Positions 18,173 through 27,722 of a stretch of DNA of 64,000 nucleotides are shown in pieces. The stretch spans positions 62,001 through 126,000 of the forward strand of contig NZ_CP059726.1 of the NCBI RefSeq assembly GCF_014117425.1, in the 5' to 3' direction. A model generated the notes under the pieces. That model made no database searches, was not told the origin of the DNA, and was given only the letters and a program-made list of their open reading frames with translations. This DNA is from Bartonella sp. HY038 (GTDB lineage Bacteria; Pseudomonadota; Alphaproteobacteria; Rhizobiales; Rhizobiaceae). A program made the position numbers and the translations under genes. Within the stretch, counting starts at the first letter, position 1; each line of letters opens with the position of its first letter.

Positions 18173-19465
18173 TTATTGTGCTGAAATATAACGCGCATAA
18201 AGCGGATTTGCGCCAATGCGGTAAACAAGCTCGGCCGGTTCATCAATATTCCAAATGGCAAGATCTGCGCGTTTGCCCACTTCTAAGGTGCCACGGCTTT
18301 CCAATAATCCTAGGGCGCGGGCAGCTTCACGGGTTGCACCTGCTAAACATTCATCAACACGAATATCAAACAAGGTTGCCGCCATATTCATGGTGAGCAA
18401 TAGCGATGTTAAGGGCGATGTGCCGGGGTTGCAATCAGTTGCCACCGCCATTGGCACATTATATTGGCGCAAAAGTGCAATAGGTGGCTTTTTTGTTTCA
18501 TGAATGGTGTAATAAGCCCCCGGCAATATAACCGCTACCGTGCCAGATTTTGCAATGGCCGCAACGCCTTCTTCGTCCAAATGTTCGATATGGTCAACCG
18601 AAAGCGCCCCATAGGAAGCGGCAAATTTTGCGCCGCCAAGATTGCTCAATTGTTCGGCGTGAAGCTTTACGGGCAAGCCCAAGGCTACTGCTTTATCAAA
18701 AACTGGCTTTAACTCTTGCGGTGAAAAGGCGATATTTTCACAAAATGCATCAACCGCATCAATTAAACCTTCACGTGCGCCTTGTTCAAGTACGGGTAAC
18801 ACCACCTCGTCAATATAAGCAGCGTTGCGCCCCTTATATTCAACCGGTGTTGCATGGGCAGTTAAACACGTGGTACGCACTTTTATCGGGCGTAAAGTTT
18901 CCAGCTTGCGGGCAGCGCGCAACATATCAAGCTCGCTTTTAATATCAAGCCCATAGCCAGACTTTACCTCAATTGTGGTGATACCTTCATTTATCAATTG
19001 GTCAAGACGTGGCAGCGATGTTGCTGCCATTTCATCAACCGTTAACGCTCGTGTCGACCCCACGGTCGACACGATGCCCCCACCGCTGCGGGCAATTTCT
19101 TCATAGCTTGCGCCAGCAAGGCGCATTTCAAATTCTTTGGCGCGGTTGCCGCCGTAAATAATATGGGTGTGGCAATCAATCAATGCTGGGCTCATCCAAC
19201 GGCCACCAAGACCAATAATATCATGATCGCTTTTTATTGCCGGCAAGTCATTTTCAGAACCTACAAAGGCTATCAAACCATCTTTTACAAAGATCGCACC
19301 ATTTTTAATAATGCCTAAATGGGAATCTGACGCGCTGTTTTGCGCAGATGCTCCAGACGAAGAGGCGACCATTGTCATTAAAGATACATTTTTGAAAAGA
19401 ATATCATTGCCGGCAAATACATGATGTTGCGGCACAGAAGTGGTAAATGGAATGATTTTTCCCAT
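18173..19465 (-). CDS. hutI: Imidazolonepropionase
   Basis: About 430 residues, amidohydrolase superfamily. It opens 4-imidazolone-5-propionate to N-formimino-L-glutamate. Metal ligands are in [59 protein letters not shown] and [16 protein letters not shown] follow in normal order. The frame runs to 19501, but the ATG at 19465 has AGGGAGG upstream, while the longer start lies on top of the HutC operator, so I use 19465. It is the first gene of the minus-strand hut operon. Confidence 0.95.
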   Translation of the reverse strand: MGKIIPFTTSVPQHHVFAGNDILFKNVSLMTMVASSSGASAQNSASDSHLGIIKNGAIFVKDGLIAFVGSENDLPAIKSDHDIIGLGGRWMSPALIDCHTHIIYGGNRAKEFEMRLAGASYEEIARSGGGIVSTVGSTRALTVDEMAATSLPRLDQLINEGITTIEVKSGYGLDIKSELDMLRAARKLETLRPIKVRTTCLTAHATPVEYKGRNAAYIDEVVLPVLEQGAREGLIDAVDAFCENIAFSPQELKPVFDKAVALGLPVKLHAEQLSNLGGAKFAASYGALSVDHIEHLDEEGVAAIAKSGTVAVILPGAYYTIHETKKPPIALLRQYNVPMAVATDCNPGTSPLTSLLLTMNMAATLFDIRVDECLAGATREAARALGLLESRGTLEVGKRADLAIWNIDEPAELVYRIGANPLYARYISAQ

Positions 19466-19490
19466 TGAAGCCTCCCTATTTTTGTTATAA

Positions 19491-19500
19491 TGTATATACA
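19491..19500. promoter_or_regulatory. HutC-type operator palindrome between hutI and hutF
   Basis: A perfect TGTATATACA palindrome 26 bases upstream of hutI in the divergent hutI-hutF region. It matches the GntR/HutC operator core as I remember it. HutC bound here would repress hutI-hutH-hutG-hutU and perhaps hutF until urocanate accumulates. Confidence 0.7.
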
Positions 19501-19687
19501 TATTAAAAATCTGGCAAGTAGAAAGTTTTTAAATTCAAATCAAATTTATTTTAAAACCCTGCCAAAGTTTTAAAAAGTGAATATTTTAGCCATTATTGGC
19601 GGTAAAAATAACGTTGATACAAAAGGTTAAAAGACTACGCTGACAAAAATATGAACGATACAAAATTGTGAACAAGTGGAGGATAGG

Positions 19688-21040
19688 ATGCAAAAGATAT
19701 TTGCAGATAGCGCATTAACGGCTAAGGGCTGGCAAAAAAATGTCGCGATCAGCTTTGAAAATGGCTCAATTACTGCGATTGACGAAAATGCCTATGATGG
19801 TAATCCGCAGCAGACAGGCGCCCATTACAACGTGCTGGTAAGCGGCATGCCCAATTTGCATTCCCATGCTTTTCAACGTGCCATGGCAGGCTATACCGAG
19901 CGGCGCGGCGCAACGCCTGACAGTTTTTGGAGCTGGCGCAATGAAATGTACCGCCTTGCCCTTGCTATGAATCCTGACGAGGTGGAAGCCGTTGCATCAC
20001 AGCTTTATATCGAAATGTTGGAAGCTGGTTTTACCCGTGTTGGCGAATTTCATTATTTGCATCATGATATTGACGGCAAGCCCTATAATGATATTGGCGA
20101 AATGGCCGGCCGCATTTGCAATGCTGCGCAAAAAAGCGGTATTCATCTAACCCTATTGCCGGTCTTTTATGCTCATGCGGGTTTTGGTGGCCAAACACCA
20201 GTTGACGGGCAAAAGCGTTTTATTAATGACACAGCGAGCTTTGCAAAACTGGTTCAATCATGCCGGAGCCACGCAAAAAATCTTGAAAAAAGTATTGTTG
20301 GCATCGCGCCCCATAGTTTACGCGCCGCAACAGAAGATGAGTTAAAGGAAATTTTGCCACTTGCTGATGGTAATCCAATCCATATCCATATTGCCGAGCA
20401 ATTAAAAGAAGTTGATGATTGCGTTGCATGGAGTGGTGAGCGCCCAGTGGAATGGCTGTTAAACCGCTTTAAGGTTAATGAAAATTGGTGCTTGATCCAT
20501 GCCACCCATTTAACAGAAGATGAAACCGTCAATATAGCAAAATCTGGCGCAATTGCTGGTCTTTGTCCGCTAACCGAGGGCAATCTTGGTGATGGAATTT
20601 TCAACGCCCTGCCCTTTATGGAACATGGTGGCCGTTTTGGCATTGGCAGCGACTCCAATGTTAATATTAGCGTTGCGGATGAACTAAGCCAATTTGAATA
20701 TTCCGTGCGCTTAAAAACCCATATGCGTAATGCAATCGCCAAACCTTTAGGCTCTAATGGCCGCCATTTATTTGATGAAGCGATAAAGGGCGGCGATCAA
20801 GCGCTAAAAAGCCAAAGCGCAATTAAATGCGGAAATAGCGCCGATTTTGTTGCCCTTGATTTAAAAGGTCAAGATTGGATTAAGGAAGACGCAATTTTAG
20901 ACAATTGGATTTTTGCGCGAACGGTGGATGTTAAAAGCACTTGGGTTAATGGCGTTGAAGTTGTGCGCGATGGCAAACACATTGCGCGTGATGAAATATT
21001 TAAAACTTATAGCAAAACCATGAACAAGCTTTTTGGCTAA
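19688..21040 (+). CDS. hutF: Formimidoylglutamate deiminase
   Basis: 450 residues, amidohydrolase superfamily. It hydrolyses N-formimino-L-glutamate to N-formyl-L-glutamate and ammonia, feeding HutG. Metal ligands are in NLHSHAFQRAMAGYTERRG and VGEFHYLHHDIDGKPYND; further landmarks are HIHIAEQLKEVDDC, LIHATHL and GIGSDSNVNISVADELSQFE. A GTG at 19676 is in frame, but GGAGG at 19678-19682 points to the ATG at 19688. It is transcribed away from hutI, with the operator in between. Confidence 0.95.
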   Translation: MQKIFADSALTAKGWQKNVAISFENGSITAIDENAYDGNPQQTGAHYNVLVSGMPNLHSHAFQRAMAGYTERRGATPDSFWSWRNEMYRLALAMNPDEVEAVASQLYIEMLEAGFTRVGEFHYLHHDIDGKPYNDIGEMAGRICNAAQKSGIHLTLLPVFYAHAGFGGQTPVDGQKRFINDTASFAKLVQSCRSHAKNLEKSIVGIAPHSLRAATEDELKEILPLADGNPIHIHIAEQLKEVDDCVAWSGERPVEWLLNRFKVNENWCLIHATHLTEDETVNIAKSGAIAGLCPLTEGNLGDGIFNALPFMEHGGRFGIGSDSNVNISVADELSQFEYSVRLKTHMRNAIAKPLGSNGRHLFDEAIKGGDQALKSQSAIKCGNSADFVALDLKGQDWIKEDAILDNWIFARTVDVKSTWVNGVEVVRDGKHIARDEIFKTYSKTMNKLFG

Positions 21041-21070
21041 TTTTACAAATATTGTTTGAATACAAATCAA

Positions 21071-21102
21071 CCGCTTGGCAGCACTTGCCAAGCGTTTTTT
21101 TG
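21071..21102 (+). terminator. Rho-independent terminator after hutF
   Basis: CGCTTGGCA (21072-21080) pairs with TGCCAAGCG (21086-21094), followed by seven T. It separates hutF from the NACHT gene. Confidence 0.88.
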
Positions 21103-21170
21103 TTTTTGAACTTGCAGAATACCTACTTTACCGCTTTAATGATTGCATCAAATCATTATGGGGAATTACG

Positions 21171-23068
21171 GTGGAAGTATTAACAACTTTTGTTGCAGCA
21201 GGTTTTGCAAAAGCATTCAAAAAATTAATCGAAAGCTACGTGGATCAGCGGGTTAAACAGCACTTTGCTAACCCTGCTTCTATCAAAACAGATTTTAAAC
21301 CTCATCTTAAAGCAACTTTTGACAAATGCACCAAGATAAAAACTGTACTTGATGGCACCAAACCGTTAAATATGCTTGATATTTATGCGGGTCAAAATTT
21401 TGAAATTCATAAACAACACGTAGATCATTACCAATTAATCGAGCGTATAAAAAATATAAACGATGCTTATGATAACAATGCCTATGTTTTAACCGGTACC
21501 GGCGGCGGCGGTAAATCCATGTTTATGCGTTATTTGTGGATTTCCTTATTTGAAGACCCGCGTGGAAAAATTCCATTTTTTCTCGAACTTAGAAGTTTTA
21601 ATAAAGCCAAACATAGCGACCTTGAAGATTTCATCTATCAATCGGTGATAAAAACAGGCTCAACCATATCCAAGGAAAATTTTACTAATGGCTTAAGGGC
21701 AGGTAATTTTTATTTGCTGCTTGATGGCTTTGACGAAGTCACACATGATAACCGACATGAACTGCAAGCGCATATCATTTCCCTGCGAGAAAATAACCCC
21801 AATGTTACCCTCATTATTAGCAGCCGTCCTGATGAGTGTTTTTCGGGTTGGAACCAATTTGAAATTATTAAGGTTTTGCCGTTAAATGAAAAACAAGTGC
21901 GTGACCTTATTAAAAAAGCACCTTTTGATAAGGAAAAGAAAACAACCTTTTTAAATAATCTAGGATCAATCTATCAAACCCATGAAAGTTTTTTAACAAC
22001 GCCGCTTTTAGCCTATATGATGCTGATTGCCTATGCCGACAATCAAAACTTACCTGATCTTATGGTGGATTTTTATGAGCAAGCATTCGGTGCACTATTT
22101 GAACGTCATGATTTGATGAAAAATGGCTATAAACGTAAGTTATATTGTAACCTCGGGCGCACAGAATTTAAAAACTTATTTCTCTCATTTGTTTAAAGAG
22201 TTATAGTCAAGAAAGATATGAATTTACACAAGAAGAACTTGAGACCCTTATTGGAGAAGCACAAAAGCCGTTAAGTTTAAATCAGATACCCCAAAATGTA
22301 ATAAGCGACTTAACCGAAAGTCTATGTTTTTTAAAAAAGGACGGGTTGTCTTATGATTTTACGCATCGCTCTTTCCAAGAATATTTTGCCGCTTATTGCT
22401 TGACTTGGTTTAATGGGAATATATTCAAACATGTCGAACACTTCTCAAAGAGAAGTGCCGATAACGTCGTTTTGATGTTGTATCAATTAGAACCGCAATT
22501 ATTTAGAAAAGAGATTATAAAGCCAATATATGAAAATAATATAGATTTTTTTGAAAAATATGATCACTCTTTAGAATATTTTTTGATTTATTTGAAAGAT
22601 GCACTTCCCATTTTATATAATTTAGCTGGCAATAGTTCTATGGCAGTGTATTCAGCGTTAGATAATCCTATTGAGATAAATATTGTAAGACAAATATTAT
22701 CAATATTTGAGCTAAGGTACATTTTTTACGAAAAAGATGATTTTTTGAAGTTGCTAAAAGGCGTTAAAACCTATGCTATCATTTTTCTTAGCATGGAAAT
22801 TGGTCATCTGAAAATGTTTTTGCGTGAAATTGAACCGCACGGAATGGGAATCTCTTTGAATGAAATTCAAAGAAAAAAAAAGGAAATTAATTGCCAATTG
22901 AACTGCAACATAGACAATTTAAACGATGCAATTGCAAAATTTAAACAAACCGAAATTTATGAAAATATAATCGACAATTTTCATAAAATGCATCAATTTT
23001 TCACTGATGAATACAACAAATATTTGCAAGAAAAAGCATCTGCCAATAAATTATTTAATGATTTTTAG
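21171..23068 (+). pseudogene. NACHT-domain NTPase (bNACHT-type immune protein), frameshifted
   Basis: The 5' frame (from a GTG at 21171 behind GGGGA) carries Walker A GTGGGGKS at residues 109-116, Walker B FYLLLDGFDEVT and sensor region LIISSRPDECFSG, the order of NACHT STAND NTPases. It stops at 22196. A second frame continues with CLKSYSQERYEFTQEELETL and the NACHT-associated helical motif YDFTHRSFQEYFAAYCLTWF, running to 23068. Removing two bases from the TCTCTC run at about 22181-22186 joins them into 631 residues. Bacterial NACHT proteins are anti-phage sensors. The last 200 residues are helical and Ile/Lys/Asn-rich, possibly the sensor region. As written the gene is broken. Confidence 0.8.
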
Positions 23069-23427
23069 TCCATTTGACTTAATATTTAATGCATGATTAC
23101 TCATAATTACGCCTTATCGCTTTATGAAATATTCGCAGAATTTGGTATATTAGTCAGTGCTAGTTTAAACCCACTTGTCAAATCACAATGGCAAGTGGCT
23201 TATTACCCTCTAAAAGTCACCCTATCCTATATTAGGCAACACTTTTGCCCTGTGGAAAAATATATTGCTCATAACGGCGTGGTATAAAATTAACGCGTTA
23301 ATTGTCGGCCTATTCGAAAGATATATAATTTTAGCAATTGCTAATAAAAATTTTTAATTTTTAAATTGTTGCATTATCATTTTATTATATTAATAGGTAA
23401 AACTATATAAATATTAGGAATGAGTGC

Positions 23428-26343
23428 ATGAATATCGCAAATACTTTTAAACAAAAGGCTAAAACAAATTTTCTTAAATTGTTTTATGGGGTATCCCTAC
23501 TTGTTTTAAGTAAGAGCTTTGCATTTGGTGCTTATATTGGTGCTACTGATACAATAACAGTTTCCCCTACAGGAAATACATCAACACCTTGGGTGGTTAA
23601 TGAAAATTTAGATATAGATGGAACGTTGAAGGTTGGAACAAGCTCAATAGATACTGGTATTGTTAACCTCAATGCAACTTTCATATCTGGGATTAATTCA
23701 CCCGCTTCTATCACTGTAACGGGTATAGGCTCGCAAATTAATATTAGCGACGCCCTTTATTTAGGTTGGGCAGCTGCTGGCAATAGCACCACAATGTCTA
23801 TTCTAGATGGTGGTTATGTACAAGCAAAATATGGCCAAATCGGCGTATTAACTGGCTCTTCTGGACATCTTACAATTTCTGACGCTGGATCAAAACTTGA
23901 AATAAGCGGTAGCAATAATGATTTTTGGATTGGCAGCCAAGGTAATGGCCGCCTTGATATTCTAAATGGCGGCGAGCTGCAATTTAGCAATACGGATCAA
24001 AATATTATTGTTGGTCGCTCATCTGGTATTACCGGTACAGTTAATATTGATGGCGAAGGATCTATACTAAACGTTAATAATGCAAATATTTTGGTTGCTC
24101 AAAGTGGCACTGGTATATTCAATGTCAATAATAATGGTGCGGTTATTGTACAAAATTTCTACACTGCACAAGAGGTTGGTGCCAATGCACAAATCAATTT
24201 AGATAATGGCGCACAGTTTAATGCGACTGGCGGGGCAGCTATTTCAATTGCTGGGCAGACTACTTTTACTCTTAATAATGCAAGTGTTTTTTCAACCGCT
24301 CATGATTTAATCTTTGCGGTAAATGATGGCAGTTCTGCAAATGTCGATATTGCTGGCGATGGTTCGGTTGTATCTTCTGCAACCAATATTTATATCGCAA
24401 AAGCTGGTACGGCAAGCGTAACCCTTCATGATAATGCAACGCTAAAAGCACAAGATACTATTTATATGGCAGCAGAAAGTGCGTCTTCTGCAAGTTTAAA
24501 TATTGGTGCAAAAGCCGGTGATGCAGCAATTGCTCCTGGAATTGTTGACGCGCCAAACATTAGTCTTGGCAATGCAACACTTAATTTTAATCATAATGCT
24601 ACAGATTATATTTTTAATAGCCAATTAACTTCAGCTGCAACGAGCATTGCTAAGGGAACAATAAATCAGTTTTCTGGTCGCACTAAGCTTACAGCAGATA
24701 GTAGCAATTTTGAGGGCGAAACAAATATCACCGGTGGATCGCTTGTGGTAAATGGTCAATTAGGTGGCACACTTGACATTACTGCAGATGGCACGCTTGA
24801 AGGCTTGGGCATTGTTGGCAGCACTGTCAATAATGGCACAATTAAGCCAGGCGACAATAATATTGGCTTGCTGACAATTAATGGCGATTATACAAGCACA
24901 AGCGGCAAAATAATTTTTGATACGGTTCTTGGCAATGATGATTCAGCCACCGACTTTTTACATATTACCGGTAATGCAAGTGGTGCAACAGATGTTTATG
25001 TTGTTAATCGTGATGGATTAGGCGCATTAACCACAGGTAACGGTATTCAACTTATCCAAGTTGACGGCACATCCCAAACAAGCAACTTTACACTGGCTGG
25101 AGATTATAGTTTTGAAGGAAGAGTGGCTGTTGCGGCAGGCGCTTATGCTTATTCACTTTATGCAGGAAATGTAGCAGGTAATTTTACTGGTGATTGGTAT
25201 TTACGCTCGCTTTATACCACGCCAGAGCCAGAACCAAAGCCTGAACCCAAGCCAGAGCCAAAACCTGAGCCAGAACCAAAACCCGAGCCTCAACCAGAGC
25301 CAAAACCAACACCTGAGCCTCAACCAGTGCCCGAACCAAGGCCTATACCTAGTCCTGTTTATTCACCAGCAGTGCCAATATATGAAATTTATCCGCAAAT
25401 TCTGCAGCGTTTAAATAATTTAGGCACACTTGAACAACGCGTTGGCAATCGCAAATGGCTTTTGACCGATGGCAACCAAAGCTTTGCGGCAAAAACCGAA
25501 GAGCGTGGCTTTTGGATGAGGGCCGAGGGATTAACCGGCCATGTCAATTCGCATGTAAGTAAAACAGCGTCTAATTATGATATTGACTTGCTAAAAATGC
25601 AGTTTGGTTTAGATTTTTATAGTCAAAGCTTTACTAGCGGCCAACTTATTGGCGGCGTCTATTTTCAATATGGTAACGCAAAAGCTGATATCTCTTCGCG
25701 GTTTGGCACAGGTGATATCAAAACCACCGCATATGGTTTTGGTGGCACATTGACATGGTATGGCAATAATGATGTTTATATCGACAGTGTTGCTCAACTT
25801 ATGTGGTTTGATAGCGATCTGCGCTCTAAATGGTTACAAAATCAAAAATTAGCAAATGGCAACCACGGCAATGGCTATAGTTTAAGCATTGAAACTGGTA
25901 AGAAAATCGCTCTAAGCAATGAATGGACTATAACGCCGCAAGCCCAACTATCCTATAATAGCGTTGATTTCAATAGCTTTTCTGATAAGTATCAAGGCTA
26001 TATACAAAGCCGCGATGGTGATGCTCTAACCGGACGACTTGGCATGTCTTTTGATCATGCACGGGTTTGGAAAGCATCAAATGGTGACATTCGCCGTTTT
26101 AAAACCTATGCTATTGGTAATCTTTATTATGAATTTTTAAATGGCACTGAAATTAGTGTGACCAAGGTTTACTTCCGCAATAACCAAGACCGGTTTTGGG
26201 GTGGCTTGGGCACAGGGTTCAGCTATAATTGGAAAGATGATAGCTATTCCATTTATGGGGAAGTTGATGGCCGCACCAGCTTTAGCGATTTTGGCGATAG
26301 TTATACATTAAACGCCACTATAGGCTTTAGATCAAAATTCTAA
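23428..26343 (+). CDS. Autotransporter (type V secretion) with Pro-Glu linker
   Basis: 971 residues. An extended signal peptide ends near FGA (residue 35). Residues 36-590 are a Gly/Asn/Thr/Ser-rich passenger of short beta-strand repeats (ITGGSLVVNGQLGGTLDITA; GTIKPGDNNIGLLTINGDYT) in pertactin style, ending in an autochaperone-like segment. Residues about 599-645 are a P-E-P-K repeat linker. The last ~270 residues form a beta-barrel translocator ending in an aromatic strand (TLNATIGFRSKF), as the BAM machinery requires. The passenger should be surface-exposed, possibly an adhesin. No protease triad is visible. It has its own promoter region and is followed by a dispersed repeat. Confidence 0.9.
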   Translation: MNIANTFKQKAKTNFLKLFYGVSLLVLSKSFAFGAYIGATDTITVSPTGNTSTPWVVNENLDIDGTLKVGTSSIDTGIVNLNATFISGINSPASITVTGIGSQINISDALYLGWAAAGNSTTMSILDGGYVQAKYGQIGVLTGSSGHLTISDAGSKLEISGSNNDFWIGSQGNGRLDILNGGELQFSNTDQNIIVGRSSGITGTVNIDGEGSILNVNNANILVAQSGTGIFNVNNNGAVIVQNFYTAQEVGANAQINLDNGAQFNATGGAAISIAGQTTFTLNNASVFSTAHDLIFAVNDGSSANVDIAGDGSVVSSATNIYIAKAGTASVTLHDNATLKAQDTIYMAAESASSASLNIGAKAGDAAIAPGIVDAPNISLGNATLNFNHNATDYIFNSQLTSAATSIAKGTINQFSGRTKLTADSSNFEGETNITGGSLVVNGQLGGTLDITADGTLEGLGIVGSTVNNGTIKPGDNNIGLLTINGDYTSTSGKIIFDTVLGNDDSATDFLHITGNASGATDVYVVNRDGLGALTTGNGIQLIQVDGTSQTSNFTLAGDYSFEGRVAVAAGAYAYSLYAGNVAGNFTGDWYLRSLYTTPEPEPKPEPKPEPKPEPEPKPEPQPEPKPTPEPQPVPEPRPIPSPVYSPAVPIYEIYPQILQRLNNLGTLEQRVGNRKWLLTDGNQSFAAKTEERGFWMRAEGLTGHVNSHVSKTASNYDIDLLKMQFGLDFYSQSFTSGQLIGGVYFQYGNAKADISSRFGTGDIKTTAYGFGGTLTWYGNNDVYIDSVAQLMWFDSDLRSKWLQNQKLANGNHGNGYSLSIETGKKIALSNEWTITPQAQLSYNSVDFNSFSDKYQGYIQSRDGDALTGRLGMSFDHARVWKASNGDIRRFKTYAIGNLYYEFLNGTEISVTKVYFRNNQDRFWGGLGTGFSYNWKDDSYSIYGEVDGRTSFSDFGDSYTLNATIGFRSKF

Positions 26344-26449
26344 TTAGAGCGCATTTCGATCTGATTGGATCAGATCAGCGCTCTAATCCATTGTTTACAC
26401 CGCGTTTTTACCCGAAAACCGCTTCACACTCTTCGGAAAGCGCTCTAAT
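26344..26449 (+). repeat. Dispersed palindromic repeat, copy 2 (reference copy)
   Basis: About 106 bp starting TTAGAGCGC and ending GCGCTCTAAT. Inside is the palindrome GATCTGA-TTGGA-TCAGATC, then an internal AGCGCTCTAA, then the conserved CCATTGTTTACACCGCG and AAAACCGCTTCACACT blocks. Two alternative hairpins are possible, because the first arm can pair with either CGCTCT. Located just after the autotransporter. Confidence 0.9.
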
Positions 26450-26730
26450 GTGAAATTTAATTGATCATATCAGTTTTATTGCTCCGTCATTGTTTGGAAA
26501 GACAAAAGCGGGGCAATGTAATTTGGGCTAATAATTGCTTTGCCATTGACATTTTATTATTGAAGATAAATCAAAATGACCTATTTCAGTGATAATAGAA
26601 ATCATTAACTGCAAATAAAACCTTTTGGCTCAATTTTGCGAGTTATTGAAAACATGTGATGCAAAGAGCGATTTTATAGCTTAATAATATGCATCTTTCA
26701 CATTTGCTTATTTTAAATATTTCTTAGCTT
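26450..26730. other. Intergenic region, nothing recognised
   Basis: About 280 AT-rich bases between the repeat and bioY. No coding frame or clear regulatory element is seen. Confidence 0.4.
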
Positions 26731-27351
26731 TTAATTAGTCCCATAGGTTTTGCCCCTAAGATATATGTCAATGATTTTAAGGCAAAGGGCTGCGGCGCAA
26801 GACTTGATAATCGCACCAAGTAAAAATGGCATAAAGCCATAAACAAAAGCAATTTGTCCGCCTTTTTGGCTCGCAAGCCATAAAGCGCCGAGCGACAGGC
26901 AAAGCAAATTTCCAAGTAACATATTAAGAATGCATAATTTCAAATTACTGCCATTCCAACCCTTTTTGGCAAGCTGACCCGTTAAAAATGCAGAAAAAGG
27001 AAAGGCATAAAGATAGCCGGCAGTTACGCCATAAAAAGGTGCAAGGCCAGACTTTCCATCGGCAAGAAGTGGTAAACCAATGGCCGCACAAAAAAGCCAT
27101 AAAATAACGGTGATGAAACCAAGGCGCGGTCCAAAAAACGCTCCTATAAATGTAACAATAAAAGTTTGTAAGGTGATTGGTACAGGTCCAATGGGTATTT
27201 GGACATAGGAGGCTAAATAGAGCGAAGTGACACCAAGAAAAATTGCAATCACTTGCGCAGCATAGCGCATATTTTCTAACTGATAGCATTGCGCATTAAC
27301 CTGTTGCGTTTTATCCATGCAATATGCCTTTATGCTTTTTTCGGTGTGCAT
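26731..27351 (-). CDS. bioY: BioY biotin transporter substrate-specific component
   Basis: 206 residues, six membrane helices. Family marks are QIPIGPVPITLQTFIVTFIG near the N-terminus, AIGLPLLADGKSGLAPFYG, and GPRLGFITVILWLF. BioY is the biotin-binding S component of the ECF biotin importer. No bioM/bioN energising genes are adjacent, so it either works alone, as some BioY proteins do, or with components elsewhere. An in-frame ATG at 27318 (preceded by AAGG) may be the true start; the 11 extra N-terminal residues lack a ribosome-binding site. Confidence 0.88.
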   Translation of the reverse strand: MHTEKSIKAYCMDKTQQVNAQCYQLENMRYAAQVIAIFLGVTSLYLASYVQIPIGPVPITLQTFIVTFIGAFFGPRLGFITVILWLFCAAIGLPLLADGKSGLAPFYGVTAGYLYAFPFSAFLTGQLAKKGWNGSNLKLCILNMLLGNLLCLSLGALWLASQKGGQIAFVYGFMPFLLGAIIKSCAAALCLKIIDIYLRGKTYGTN

Positions 27352-27722
27352 TTTTGCACCCGCACTTTTTAATAATCTGTTGTTTAACCATCGTCTTTAC
27401 GAAAATAGCCAAAATTTGTAAAAAAGCAATTATTGAAATATTTTGCCATATGTAAAATCTCAAAAATGCAATTGAATATAGGTTCATTACAGCAAACAAA
27501 ACTAAAATTTTAGTAATATTTGATAAATTATACTGGTATTTTTTGGATGATTACCTAATAGTTTAGCAGATACTATAAAAAGGTGACGAAATGACACGCA
27601 CAAAATGATTGGAAATAGAGCAATAATCTTGGCCAACCGCCAATTAATGAGCAATTATTGCCTTATGAATGAAAAATCAATAAAGCGATAAAGCATTAAT
27701 AAAAGAAAAGGCAAATTTGCAA
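27352..27722. other. Divergent intergenic region between bioY and the ABC-importer operon
   Basis: About 370 AT-rich bases expected to contain both promoters. A six-codon AUG mini-frame at 27591 follows AAGGTGA; I do not treat it as a gene. Confidence 0.4.

Noticed and set aside
21075..21170. Upstream extension of the NACHT frame to 21075
   Set aside because: That start lies inside the hutF terminator hairpin; the GTG at 21171 has a GGGGA ribosome-binding site.
23093..23287. 64-codon frame after the NACHT gene
   Set aside because: No ribosome-binding site or motif; it crosses a CCACTTG/CAAGTGG hairpin at about 23170-23198.
25215..25345. Short periodic repeats that could suggest a CRISPR array
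   Set aside because: The repeats are 6-12 bp, contiguous and in frame, encoding a Pro-Glu linker within the autotransporter; there are no spacers.
27591..27608. Six-codon AUG mini-frame behind AAGGTGA upstream of the importer operon
   Set aside because: Too short to judge, no adjacent attenuator hairpin, and the next gene starts more than 100 bases later.
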